From: Ridgeia piscesae
Lineage: Eukaryota; Annelida; Polychaeta; Sabellida; Siboglinidae
NCBI GenBank assembly: GCA_025642075.2
Contig: JAODUO010000126.1
Span: 547,001-611,000 of the forward strand
Reading direction: 5' to 3'
DNA length: 64,000 nucleotides
Each line of letters opens with the position of its first letter. Within the stretch, counting starts at the first letter, position 1. Both the position numbers and the translations under genes were made by a program. Under the pieces are notes generated by a model that had not been told where the DNA came from, ran no database searches, and saw only the letters and a list, made by a program, of their open reading frames with translations. Below, piece by piece: positions 35,527 through 64,000 of the stretch.

Positions 35527-36637
35527 TATATATTTTTTATTATTGTTTCGTAATTTTACATTATTATACATATTATATTAGACAGGTTATAAACACCCTT
35601 GAATCTACATTATATCTAAATGATGATTATTTGTATTTTATTATTATTATGCAGCATTGTCACAGTAGAATGATTATTACCATTGCTAATTATAAAAAGA
35701 CTTCTGGTAGTGTTTTGGCTTGAAATAACACCATTCCCCATCGCTTTTATAGCAACTAAAATACCTAATGTGACTGTCAGGAATCGTTAGTTCTTAAAAG
35801 ATCAAAAGTTTAGAGCACAATGGCTCAGGGGTAGAGCTTCGGACTCGACTAAGAGTTCGAATCCTGTGCAGCGGTGTTAAAACCTAGGGCAAGTTTTTTA
35901 CCCCAACATTGCATTGCATCCAGGTTACTCAGCTGTAAATGAGTACCTGGCTATAGACAGTGGTGATTATGTGTATGAGCAGCCTTCACACATTAGTTGT
36001 AGCATGTGACTGGATGCTTCCCAGAGAAGTTGAGATGGTGTCTTGAGTGAACAGGTCTGTTAGGGAAGTAAAGTATAAAGTGCTTTGAGCAGTCCTGAGG
36101 ACTGGATATTGCACTATATAAGAACTTACCTTTTTTGTTGAAAGACGTTGATTGTTTGTGATTGTTATTTACACACTGAAAAATATATGTTAATTAGATG
36201 CGTTTCTTGCATGAGTGTTATTGACATGACATACACAATCATGTCTAGACCTGTCTGCTTTGTATAGCTGCCAAGAAGTCATTATTCAACGGCAATGTTT
36301 GCAGGTGTGCCGAATGGCGTATGAGATCATGCAGTCGCTGCATCCGGACGCAGCGAGCTGGTACCACTCTCTCGACGACATCTACTACTTCGGAGGTCAG
36401 AACGCCCACGACCAGATCGCGATTTACCAGCACAAGCCACGTGGCGCGAACGAGATTGCTCTTGAGCCGGGGGACAGGATCGGAATAGCCGGGAACCACT
36501 GGGATGGTTACTCGAAGGGTACAAACAGAAGGACAGGCAGCATGGGGCTGTATCCCTCTTATAAAGCACGGGATGAGATTAGGGTTGTAGACTTTCCGAC
36601 TTATCCCGAGGCAGAGAAAAAGGGCACGCGGAGGTGA
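4254..36637 (+). CDS. FUT8: Alpha-(1,6)-fucosyltransferase FUT8, complete, nine coding exons
   Basis: Golgi type II membrane enzyme that transfers fucose from GDP-fucose to the innermost GlcNAc of N-glycans (core fucosylation). Exons: 4254-4450, 22049-22233, 23684-23858, 24769-24883, 31768-32005, 32828-33074, 33653-33829, 35188-35338, 36305-36637. All introns are GT-AG, phases agree, and the total is 1818 nt (605 residues plus stop; human about 575). Seen in the translation: a short cytosolic tail, a hydrophobic anchor at about residues 9-23, a coiled-coil stem at about 30-125, the Cys-rich [13 protein letters not shown] segment, the donor-site motif [15 protein letters not shown] (R390, R391, D393, K394, E398), ATDD (D434, D435), LDIHFLS (D478), S494 of CTFSSQ, and a C-terminal SH3-like domain ([14 protein letters not shown] onward). 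These residues sit at a constant +25 offset from the human catalytic residues as I recall them (R365, R366, E373, D409, D410, D453, S469), so the enzyme should be active. The start is the first ATG after an in-frame TAG at 4239-4241. Only the N-terminal stem is divergent. Confidence 0.96.
4451..6021 (+). other. FUT8 intron 1, 5' part
   Basis: Begins gtaagt, then a purine-rich G/A stretch to about 4690. Beyond that, unique AT-rich sequence with no exon or repeat I recognise. Confidence 0.6.
6511..6745. repeat. 24-bp minisatellite (duplication copy 1)
   Basis: About ten units of ctgtgtatgttaactgttaagaaa, written here as ctgtgtatgttaactg plus ttaagaaa. The period is divisible by three, so both strands give spurious open frames. 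Confidence 0.97.
8506..8916. repeat. Pentanucleotide ACTGC/ACTGT array, copy 1
   Basis: Blocks of ACTGC and blocks of ACTGT alternate, with tctg interruptions. A perfect 32-bp palindrome (8751-8782) centred on catatg interrupts it. The open frames are artefacts. Confidence 0.97.
9614..9665 (-). mobile_element. SINE tail fragment at duplication junction
   Basis: Reads aggtaaatttttatataatg then cagtatccaaatcctcaggact, the reverse complement of the tail shared by the SINEs at 35811 and 34930 (cagtcctgagg, tatataa). It stops abruptly where duplication copy 2 begins. Confidence 0.7.
10154..10389. repeat. 24-bp minisatellite (duplication copy 2)
   Basis: Same array as at 6511, with the same number and order of gtgtatg and gtgtgtg variants apart from one base change. 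This argues for a recent duplication. Confidence 0.97.
12122..12643. repeat. Pentanucleotide ACTGC/ACTGT array, copy 2
   Basis: Longer than its partner at 8506, with more ACTGT units and four successive tctgcactg units near 12530. It lacks the palindrome seen in copy 1. Confidence 0.97.
13340..13414 (-). mobile_element. SINE tail fragment, right end of duplication
   Basis: Same tail as at 9614 but continuing to gctcagagcgctttacac, matching (in reverse) the gtaaagtataaagtgctttg part of the SINE at 35811. Confidence 0.7.
13415..16956 (+). other. FUT8 intron 1, middle
   Basis: AT-rich intron. A TA run lies at 13498-13524. A poorly conserved repeat of about 45-50 bp with aaggttat and gtaatgcatgtaa words lies at 13630-13830. 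A GC-richer patch at 15690-15870 has no recognisable gene. No exon found. Confidence 0.6.
16957..17088. repeat. 8-bp tandem repeat (TCAATCTG)n
   Basis: About sixteen perfect copies of tcaatctg. It is preceded by a degenerate agtcagtcggtcagtc lead-in. Confidence 0.97.
17141..17252. repeat. 7-bp tandem repeat (ACACTGG)n
   Basis: About sixteen copies of cactgga with one cactgta variant in the middle and one at the end. Confidence 0.97.
17911..18257. repeat. 23-24-bp minisatellite
   Basis: About fifteen units of atgtgatctgaccccagtta plus gac, with cagctagac and cagtcagac variants. Confidence 0.95.
18258..22048 (+). other. FUT8 intron 1, 3' part
   Basis: Unique AT-rich sequence, a GT-rich run near 19015-19060, and the dispersed repeat copy at 19199. 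The words at 18721-18762 and 19623-19664 (both with atccacattt and cacgtgaaatc) look like a second diverged repeat pair. No exon recognised. Confidence 0.55.
19199..19480 (+). repeat. Dispersed repeat, copy 2
   Basis: Same element as 1300-1578 in the opposite orientation. Similarity ends near ccaccaaa on the right and at tcaaagcagc on the left. No target-site duplication or terminal inverted repeat is convincing. Confidence 0.85.
22049..22233 (+). CDS. FUT8: FUT8 coding exon 2 (coiled-coil stem)
   Basis: Acceptor tttttcag, donor gtgggg. Encodes a Lys/Glu-rich helical stretch ([17 protein letters not shown]) and a Pro/Gly linker, residues 66-128. Its position fits the poorly conserved human stem. 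The identification rests mainly on the matching phases (2 in, 1 out) and the helical composition. Confidence 0.85.
22234..23683 (+). other. FUT8 intron 2
   Basis: AT-rich. The stretch at 22382-22445 (gggcaccttggtattagaac, ttaaggtcacctt) resembles the repeated ggtcacct words of pogo/Tigger-like DNA transposon ends, but only weakly. Nothing else recognised. Confidence 0.4.
23684..23858 (+). CDS. FUT8: FUT8 coding exon 3
   Basis: Acceptor gttgagcag, donor gtgagt at 23859. Contains [19 protein letters not shown], matching the human ENGAKELWFFLQSEL region, so homology is clear. A GCGT microsatellite begins about 18 bp after the donor. Confidence 0.93.
23877..23930. repeat. (GCGT)n microsatellite in FUT8 intron 3
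   Basis: Thirteen GCGT units beginning 18 bp after the exon 3 donor. Confidence 0.97.
24095..24535. repeat. 32-bp minisatellite in FUT8 intron 3
   Basis: About fourteen units with tgtcactagtgtctac, tgaagtcattggtatg and an occasional extra tgactgta. Two mismatching positions (acgg/atgg/actg, gtcatt/ctcatt) recur in patterns suggesting multi-unit duplication. Confidence 0.95.
24769..24883 (+). CDS. FUT8: FUT8 coding exon 4
   Basis: Acceptor ggtctgttgtag, donor gtgagg. Encodes TIMKDLKNL...[22 protein letters not shown], matching the human IMTDLYYL...DWREKEAKDLTELVQRR region. Ends in phase 0. Confidence 0.95.
24945..25200. repeat. Pyrimidine-rich 18-bp repeat in FUT8 intron 4
   Basis: Units of cctccttacttgtcccctt with much variation. 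It begins about 60 bp after the exon 4 donor. The open frames rich in Pro, Ser and Leu here are artefacts. Confidence 0.85.
25201..28807 (+). other. FUT8 intron 4, 5' part
   Basis: AT-rich intron with no exon recognised. Words at 26147-26190 and 27165-27310 (ggtcacct, agccacctc) faintly recall pogo-like transposon ends. A block at 27965-28110 read on the minus strand ends gaataaaaacattcttcttc, like a retroposon 3' end with a CTT tail. Confidence 0.4.
28808..30112. repeat. 15-bp minisatellite in FUT8 intron 4
   Basis: About 85 units of tctctcgcagtgatg. Units at about 29625-29935 carry tgacgtc in place of tgatgtc. The middle (29050-29480) is full of 1-3-base deletions, unlike the clean ends. 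Reading frames up to 511 codons across it are artefacts of a period divisible by three. Confidence 0.97.
30160..30335 (+). repeat. Diverged direct repeat, copy 1
   Basis: Shares gttaatgacaggtcccttttatcat-like and aaggtaaaagttcagtta-like segments with 31192-31350 in the same order. Probably two old copies of one short interspersed element. Confidence 0.55.
30700..30966 (-). mobile_element. tRNA-derived SINE, second family
   Basis: On the minus strand the head has A-box-like gtggtagagcgccgg and B-box-like gtggttcaatgcc. The body has gtgtctttcggaagagacac (a hairpin) and gaaataaaagatccc. It is not a tRNA gene: the arms do not pair well and body sequence follows directly. Confidence 0.7.
31192..31350 (+). 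repeat. Diverged direct repeat, copy 2
   Basis: Counterpart of 30160-30335: gttcatgacagacacctttt, then gttaggtgactacaggt and aagaaggtaaaggttaag. Confidence 0.55.
31566..31735 (+). mobile_element. SINE body and tail, 5' truncated
   Basis: Matches the SINE at 35811 from tgagtacctggctatag through cagtggtgg, gaatgcttc and gattaaacaggcctac. It ends 33 bp before FUT8 exon 5. Confidence 0.75.
31768..32005 (+). CDS. FUT8: FUT8 coding exon 5 (Cys-rich start of catalytic domain)
   Basis: Acceptor gatggtttcag, donor gtaagt at 32006. Encodes [13 protein letters not shown]...[15 protein letters not shown], almost identical to the vertebrate protein, with its conserved disulfide cysteines. Residues 225-303. 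Confidence 0.97.
32828..33074 (+). CDS. FUT8: FUT8 coding exon 6
   Basis: Acceptor tatttgtag, donor gtgagt at 33075. Encodes [17 protein letters not shown] and [17 protein letters not shown], both FUT8 signatures. Residues 304-385. Confidence 0.96.
33653..33829 (+). CDS. FUT8: FUT8 coding exon 7 (GDP-fucose binding)
   Basis: Acceptor gtgtctttcag, donor gtgagt at 33830. Encodes the arginine motif [15 protein letters not shown] and the YLATDD motif. All donor-binding and catalytic residues expected here are present. Confidence 0.97.
34930..35160 (+). mobile_element. SINE body and tail, 5' truncated
   Basis: Has gggtacctggccatagacag, gaatacttcccatggag, gattgaacacatct and gcagtcctgaggac, all shared with 35811. 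The tail merges into the region just before the FUT8 exon 8 acceptor. Confidence 0.78.
35188..35338 (+). CDS. FUT8: FUT8 coding exon 8
   Basis: Acceptor gctgtgttacag, donor gtatat at 35339. Encodes YPEYEFVGD...[22 protein letters not shown], which carries catalytic Asp D478 and S494. The acceptor follows directly on the tail of a SINE. Confidence 0.96.
35472..35530. repeat. (TA)n in FUT8 intron 8
   Basis: Almost perfect TA run of about 58 bp. Confidence 0.97.
35811..36135 (+). mobile_element. Full-length tRNA-derived SINE
   Basis: The head has A box tggctcaggggtagagc and B box agttcgaatcc. The body has gagtacctggctatagacag. The tail is gcagtcctgaggactggata then gcactatataagaa and a T run. 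It lies in FUT8 intron 8, about 170 bp before exon 9. Confidence 0.88.
36305..36637 (+). CDS. FUT8: FUT8 coding exon 9 (SH3-like domain, stop)
   Basis: Acceptor atgtttgcag. Encodes [16 protein letters not shown], then the SH3-like domain with [19 protein letters not shown] and GLYPSYK, ending in a short basic tail and TGA at 36635-36637. The conserved PTYPEAEK is followed by five extra residues compared with human. Confidence 0.96.
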   Translation: MCRMAYEIMQSLHPDAASWYHSLDDIYYFGGQNAHDQIAIYQHKPRGANEIALEPGDRIGIAGNHWDGYSKGTNRRTGSMGLYPSYKARDEIRVVDFPTYPEAEKKGTRR

Positions 36638-36939
36638 TGAATACAAAGGTTGTAGGTCATTGCTGTTAGTGTCGTCTGCCGTGGTGTCGTCAGTGCGACT
36701 TGTTGTTATCAAGAGAGCATCAGCCACGCCCTCTGGTGGAACGTTTCGATGATTATCCGTTTGCAGTGTTGGCTGCTCGATGGAGAGAAGAAAGGAGGAA
36801 GTCATTCCTTGCAGTTACGTTGCCAACATGTGTGTGTCAAGGATCACAGCATTCTTCGGGTGGAATGTTCCAACAAGTCCCTGTCACCCATTTACAGTGT
36901 TTACTCTCAGTAAATGGAAGTGTGATGGAAGGCACATTG

Positions 36940-36973
<34 letters not shown>

Positions 36974-39880
36974 GGATTTCACGGGCAAAACAGGATAAAT
37001 GTAATTTTCTGAAATTCCACTTAAATGGATGAAACAGTTGTTGAGATTATACCATGTTTAGTACAAAGCCGTGACGTATCCCAGTTAAGCGACTAGCACA
37101 AACTGAGTTAGCTATCGAAATGCAATGAAGGACATCCGTCTTTTTTATCAACACACAATATATTATAAATGTTATCCAATCAACACCATGTAGTACCTCA
37201 CCCAGTTATACGGTGTTAGCACTCACAGAATGGATGTGTTGCATTCTGACAAAATGACACCGATTGCAATTTGAAATTGTGTTTAACCCCACACAAAATG
37301 GATCATGTTTTGCCCTGAAATCCTCTTACGACGTTATTAATAATAATGACTTCTTATCAGTTCAAATCAAACATACTTTATTAATCAAAAAAGTGTGTGA
37401 TATGTGCCACTAGCCTTGAAAATCAAGTTCAGCGCTTGACTTTCAAGATTATGATGGAAGTATGGTAGCTAAGTATCACTAGTTCCAATGCAGCCTCAAG
37501 AGTCACGTGGGATCTGCTGGGAGGCAATGCATTCTGGGAATAACAGAGGCCATGGAATGGGGTTTGGGGCAGAAGGGTAAGATGAGAGTTTTTGACTAAC
37601 GTACTGTGTATAAAATGTTCTGCATACAGCTAGTAAACTAAAGATAGGGCTGGCGATTTAGTCACCAGCCATTAACAATTTTATCAGTTACATTGGTGGT
37701 GGAAAGTACAGTTATTATTCGGAGCAGACAGAGTGTGTTTACATCTGAGAGGGGCACTGAAGTTTGTGTGTCTGTGTACAAACTGAAACAATTAAAATGT
37801 ACATAGTGTAATATTCATTTGTATATTGGCTACATGTAGCTGTGGGCTGTGGTGGGAGCTTGCAGTAACAGTTCGCTACGCAGAATCTTTGTTGCAAACT
37901 GTGATAGTGTTTAAGCTGTCAGATTATTTAAACTTGCAAGGAGAATATGTATTTTGAGACATATCTTCTGTTTACATATCTACATATCTACTTCCTAGTG
38001 CTTGTCTCTAACTAAGGTGTTTTAACAAGTTGTGCTTCCTCCAGTAATTCAGTCAGTTTTGAAACTACTGTGCTTATAATTGTGTTATGACGTGCTGGAC
38101 AAAATATGCCTTCAAATTCAAACACGTTGATCATATCTTTTGAAGATATGATCAAATGTTGTCTCAAACATTGAGACAACATTTCCGAAAACAGATTTTA
38201 AACCACAAATACGACTATTAATTCACTTGGGAGGGTAAACATCTCAGAACCAGATAGTACAATTTCACACGGCTTGCTTTTACAAATGAGCCCTAAAGCT
38301 ACCATGGCTTGAATTGTAAATGTACAGTGAAATAAAAAATCCTGCTCTCCTTTTTAACCTGTGACGAGACAGCAAATAAGTCTGAAATGTGTGTGAATAA
38401 CCGATGCATTAGAGTAGTTGTATAGTGTGAAAGTCCTGCTTCCTGTTTGAAAATTGATGCAGAATATTTTTTTAACCCTTTGCCATAGTTTACAGTAGAA
38501 AATGTTCTGTCCAATATGGCTCAGCACTACGCCGACACAGCTATTTTCATATTGCACTAAGGTTTTAATGATGTTCTGCTTCATCGAGATGCTGATTAGA
38601 TTTAAGCATGACATAATTAAGTAGATGGCTGACTAATGTATCATGTATTGAGTACTGCTAAGTAACAAGTCTGATTGGTCAAACTGATTATTAACCAAAG
38701 CGTATATTTTGCTTTATGATTGAATCAACAGATTTTAATTGGACAATTATATTTAAAAAATCCTTTGCCGATTTAGTTTCCTAAGAACTGTTGCCTGCTT
38801 CATATATTGTGATATTTTAACGAGTGTAAGAATCTACCATATTTAATATTATATGTAATATTATGTATATCTACCACCGTGTATTACATGATATACGATT
38901 TACATAATCTGCTGATAAGTATGAGCTATACATGCAATTGTGGTCGATACGTCTATGCATGCCTGATGTTTTTTGATCAATGTTTGTGCACAGGTTCTTT
39001 CTGATGGCTGACTGTACTTTTGCAACAAATATACATATCTGTTATATTGTATCTACGTCAGATTTGCCCAAAAAACATTAGCAGCTGACTGGTGCTTATA
39101 CATACTGCAGTGTGTGCAAGGAAATAGTAAAGTTAATTACTGTGGTAGACATTTTATCGCTGAACTGATCATGTCATCTATACATGCTGTAAAATGCATA
39201 ATAGGTGCTAAAAATCAAGAATTATTTGTTGGATGTCAATATCAGTAGAGTTAATGGTTTTTGCACTTAGTGAAATGCTCTTCTTTTTGGTGCTATGTTG
39301 TACGTTGCACACTTATGAGTAACTTGCATGTGATGATTTGCTTCGATTGTAAACATGAGTGACTGGGTGAATGCTTCAGAGGATGCTATATTCAAATTAT
39401 ACGATATAAGTGCGACACAATTTAAAATATAAACTGTCGTAAGATGACACCAGTTTACTGTGTTGTGTGCCTCATTCTGTCCAGTGCTGTATTTTAAAGC
39501 AGGTTTTAAACGTGTTAATTGTAACGTATTTCACATTTGTGCTTGTGCAGAAGTTAGCAGAAAAGCTGGAACCACAATGGACAAGTTTGACAAGGCAATG
39601 TAAAATTATGTTATTTTAAAAATGCAACAAATAAATTGATGCTTAAATAATTGCCAGTGGACACTTTAATAGATGTGTTGTATGGTGACATATTTGCTAG
39701 AACTGTTGTCTGGATGGCTTGTGACGTTTGCATGTTGACACTTGTGAAATGTTAAAAGTGTAAGTTAACCAGGATCATTGCTGAGAAGCATAACAAAAAT
39801 GTAATAAAGTTAAATGTCAACCTTGTCGGGTGCTACTGTCTTTGTGCTGTCTTGAAATAAATGTGCCACCCTCAAGGTGG
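36638..39880 (+). other. FUT8: Probable FUT8 3' UTR and downstream sequence
   Basis: No second gene seen. A TA run lies at 36941-36970. AATAAA hexamers occur at 38331, 39630-39635, 39803-39808 and 39856-39861, the last two followed by GT-rich sequence. How much is transcribed cannot be told from sequence. Confidence 0.4.
39856..39861 (+). terminator. Candidate FUT8 poly(A) signal
   Basis: AATAAA within tgaaataaatgtgcc; another AATAAA lies at 39803. The choice between them is a guess. Confidence 0.3.
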
Positions 39881-40157
39881 AATTGGAACTTCTCGGACTT
39901 GTAGACAGTGTCAGTCGACTGGGTTTCTGTGACGAGTTAATCTCGAGCATAAGTTGTATAGATTGACAGTAGGATTTTATTTATATCTGAATCCAGTGTA
40001 GTCATTGAGAATTTGTGCCACCCAGTGAGTTAATATGGAATGGATGAGTATCGAAAATAGTATCCCATGCCTTATCGAATATATAGTATCCAGTGCATAT
40101 AAATAAATGAATAATACACCGTTCTAGTGAGGCATATTGTTTAATACATACATCATA

Positions 40158-40163
40158 TTTATT
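40158..40163 (-). terminator. Candidate GCN2 poly(A) signal
   Basis: AATAAA on the minus strand, about 870 bp past the GCN2 stop; another lies at 39976-39981. Either would end GCN2 within about 300 bp of the FUT8 candidate end. Confidence 0.3.
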
Positions 40164-41033
40164 CTTTGTATCAGTATGATTGTGGATTGTAATCACCCAC
40201 AACACGTGAAAGACATGATAGATAAAATTAACTCATTGATTGGAATCTCTGTCCACGGTTGACGCACCAAGCACGCACTTACTGTATCTTAACAACAACT
40301 AAATAGAGCATTTCTAGGTATCCAGCTACAGACAACATCAATTAACATCACATCATCATCACACAGTAACATTTCATCCAGTCATTTCAGACTTCACATT
40401 TTCTTTGGAGTGTGCTCCACACAATATTCGACATTATGCTGGCCTGGGCACTAGATGCAAACTTAAATAAAACTCAAGAGATCTTTTTGGCATTATTTCG
40501 AGGGTCATTATTTCTGCTGACCCAACCTGCAAATGGCAACATCCACACATTCTCCCAAAATTCCTGAGAAATCACTTCTGTGTTTCATATAATCGCATGA
40601 TAAATTGTGGAGTTTTGTCTCTCTGATGCGTGGTCCCTCGGCACAGCAGATGCGTCAGACAGTGGCAGTGTCGACTGCATTTCATATGCATTGTGTGCAT
40701 CATGAAAATAATTATGACTTGAAACACTTTAAAACAATAAGTAGTGACTGTTACAATAGCAGTTTGTCTTCTAAGTAATACTACATCATACTTTGTATGA
40801 TGCTCACACGTCGGATAAATATGTGCAATCTCCTTATAGAAATATAATGGCACAGTATCGTGACGATGCTGTAAATGTTACACAGTGCACATACACCAAG
40901 ACTGTAATGATTACACTGATACTGTAATTATTACACTGGCACTATGGTATAAGTACACAAGATGCACACCTGTTACATGACAGACCTCTAATCATTACAC
41001 CTTGTCCTTGTAACTTTTACCAAAGGACCATGC

Positions 41034-62331
<21,298 letters not shown>

Positions 62332-64000
62332 CTATAAAAAGATTAAAAATATGTGTAATAAAAAGGCTAACTTTCACAATACAACACTACCCGTACTAAA
62401 CAATCAGAGAGTAACCAATGAAGTATCTGTATTGTAGTATGCCTACTTTGAAGCACTGTAAGTGAATCTCCCCCCAGGTGCTGATGTCCAATTATATCTT
62501 TTCGTGTCCATTTGCTTCCTTTGGTGATTGGCCTGTAATCTAACAACTGGCATTGTGTTTAAATAAACACAAATTTAGTTATTTATTTAAATGAATAAAG
62601 TTGCTTAAATTTTAAATGAACAAATTAACTTGTTGGTCATTCCACAGGGGGCATCACAGTGGAGTTATTTTAAAATTACTATCTGCTCATTTCAAACCCG
62701 ACATTGTCAATACTGGTAGTAAAAATTAAAAATTACTGGTTACTTTAATCGGGTTACATTTTAAAATAATTTCACCTTTAGTAGGTGGGTCAGAAAAGTT
62801 ATTCGTTATGCATGTTATATGATTATTATGCTTTATATTGCTTATACTTATGCAAAGTGTATTCCCACACATTTATTTCAACAAATTATATACAGCTGTA
62901 ATGTAAAAAAATATGGCCTCGGGCTAAAACAATTAAAGCAAATGAAATAAATGTACAAAGCGACACGGGCAGGCAGGAAGCAATGACAGACGCCTTCATT
63001 CTCTGGTGTTTGTTCGCATGTTAATATGTTACAAACATTCTTATCCAACATGAAATCATGTTAAGGTAAGCAAAAACAATTACCGGTAAGCAAACTGTGT
63101 TCTTGCCTGCTTGTTTGTTAGCTGAAGTTTACAATTTGGGTGGCTTCTTTTAATCAAAATCAATGGAAACCAACTTCACTCCACAAATAGTTATTACAAG
63201 AATGACGGGTGTTTTAATTTGTTTGTCTACGAAAATAATTCAGTACATTATAGGAAGTGATGATTCTGATTAATTGAAGATGGTGTAATGCAGGATTACT
63301 TTCCACAATGTATGCCTGTGTGTAATATTATATTTAATACTTATTGTCAATGGTAAATGGCATACCGTGTGAACACTGAATGCAGCCTAGTAAAGCAACA
63401 AGCGCATGAACATGGCAAATAAATATGAGCTTAGTATTTTAAATACCATACGAATTTGCTGATATTTACAATAATGTGTTCTAAGCAGTAAGTAACATAC
63501 GATCACTTATTCAGAACAACACATTTAAATGCGGTTCTTCTGGGTCGATGAAGTAAATAATCAATCTAATATTAATTGTAATGTGTATGTTGAACTAGGA
63601 TGAATACATGGCTAGACATAGATAATAAACAATAACAATTTTTTTTATACTTTTTTTACATTGTTCTATGCTGTCTTAAGAATATTACAGAACACTAGTG
63701 AAATACAATCCTAAATCACCTCTGACATAAAGTATTGGTATACGTACTAAATGTTAAACTCCTTAGAGATCTTAGTAAAAACAAAAATTTCAAAGTGACC
63801 AGGTTATAACCATCTGAGCATAAACAGATTGGTCCAACTTTCAGATGAACAACAAATAACAAACGCATTAATTGAGCATGCACTATTAGAGTAGACTCAC
63901 CGCTCAAGCGATGCACTACAAGAAACAATACAGGATTACACAGATTAGTGCTAGTAACTGTCTCTATTGCTCCTACAGCACCTACTGCAAAACCTCATTA
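62332..64000 (-). other. GCN2 upstream introns to window end
   Basis: AT-rich sequence with the possible 15-nt microexon at 63901. I see no RWD-domain coding sequence in any frame, so the GCN2 N terminus and promoter lie beyond the window. Confidence 0.6.
63901..63915 (-). CDS. EIF2AK4: Possible 15-nt GCN2 microexon
   Basis: On the minus strand, a good acceptor (tattgtttcttgtag) and a strong donor (gtgagtctac) enclose only 15 nt. The phase (ends on two bases, CG) fits the next exon, which needs two bases before its first A, giving ASLER then TSTPL. Reading upstream in that frame meets a TAA eight codons earlier, so a longer exon is unlikely. The region is unconserved linker in GCN2, so homology cannot confirm it. 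Confidence 0.4.

Overview
The window is nuclear DNA from an animal. Split genes with GT-AG introns, long AT-rich introns, tRNA-derived SINEs, fragments of non-LTR retrotransposons and very many minisatellites all point that way. There is no operon structure, and the protein divergence from vertebrates suggests an invertebrate. The SINE style and repeat load would suit a marine lophotrochozoan such as a mollusc, but the sequence does not let me fix the phylum.

Two genes lie tail to tail. On the + strand, 4254-36637 holds a complete FUT8 (alpha-1,6-fucosyltransferase, core fucosylation of N-glycans). It has nine coding exons that join with consistent phases into a 605-residue reading frame. On the - strand, from beyond the right edge down to 41034, lies most of GCN2/EIF2AK4, the amino-acid-starvation eIF2alpha kinase. 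Twenty-five coding exons join without a frame break (about 1,420 codons). They cover the pseudokinase, the kinase, the HisRS-like domain and the C-terminal domain. The N-terminal RWD part lies outside the window. Candidate poly(A) signals put the two 3' ends only about 100-300 bp apart near 39.9-40.1 kb. The two proteins share no known pathway; the pairing looks positional.

Layout: 1-1200 is a 61-bp minisatellite cut by the window edge. 2280-3030 is a CpG-rich patch that may be the FUT8 promoter or 5' UTR. 3290-4250 is a 36-bp minisatellite running into the FUT8 start codon. 4451-22048 is FUT8 intron 1, with a 3.65-kb tandem duplication (6022-13394) and several arrays. 22049-36637 holds FUT8 exons 2-9, with a 1.3-kb 15-bp array in intron 4 and three SINEs upstream of exons 5, 8 and 9. 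36638-41033 is 3' UTR and intergenic. 41034-63915 holds the GCN2 exons, with arrays of 18 bp (44.6-45.3 kb), 36 bp (50.8-54.0 kb, about 89 copies) and 26 bp (58.1-58.2 kb), and a 600-bp GT tract at 61.4 kb.

The most interesting pattern is that several minisatellites are built on or against splice sites. The 3.2-kb GCN2 array repeats a whole 3' splice site (branch-point-like word, pyrimidine/TG tract, TAG) and runs straight into the real acceptor. A 26-bp array repeats the exon-intron junction (5' splice site) of the GCN2 glycine-loop exon five times. The FUT8 5' array repeats a TTGTTGTAG acceptor-like word up to 13 bp before the ATG. No new protein system was found; nearly all long reading frames outside the two genes are repeat artefacts.
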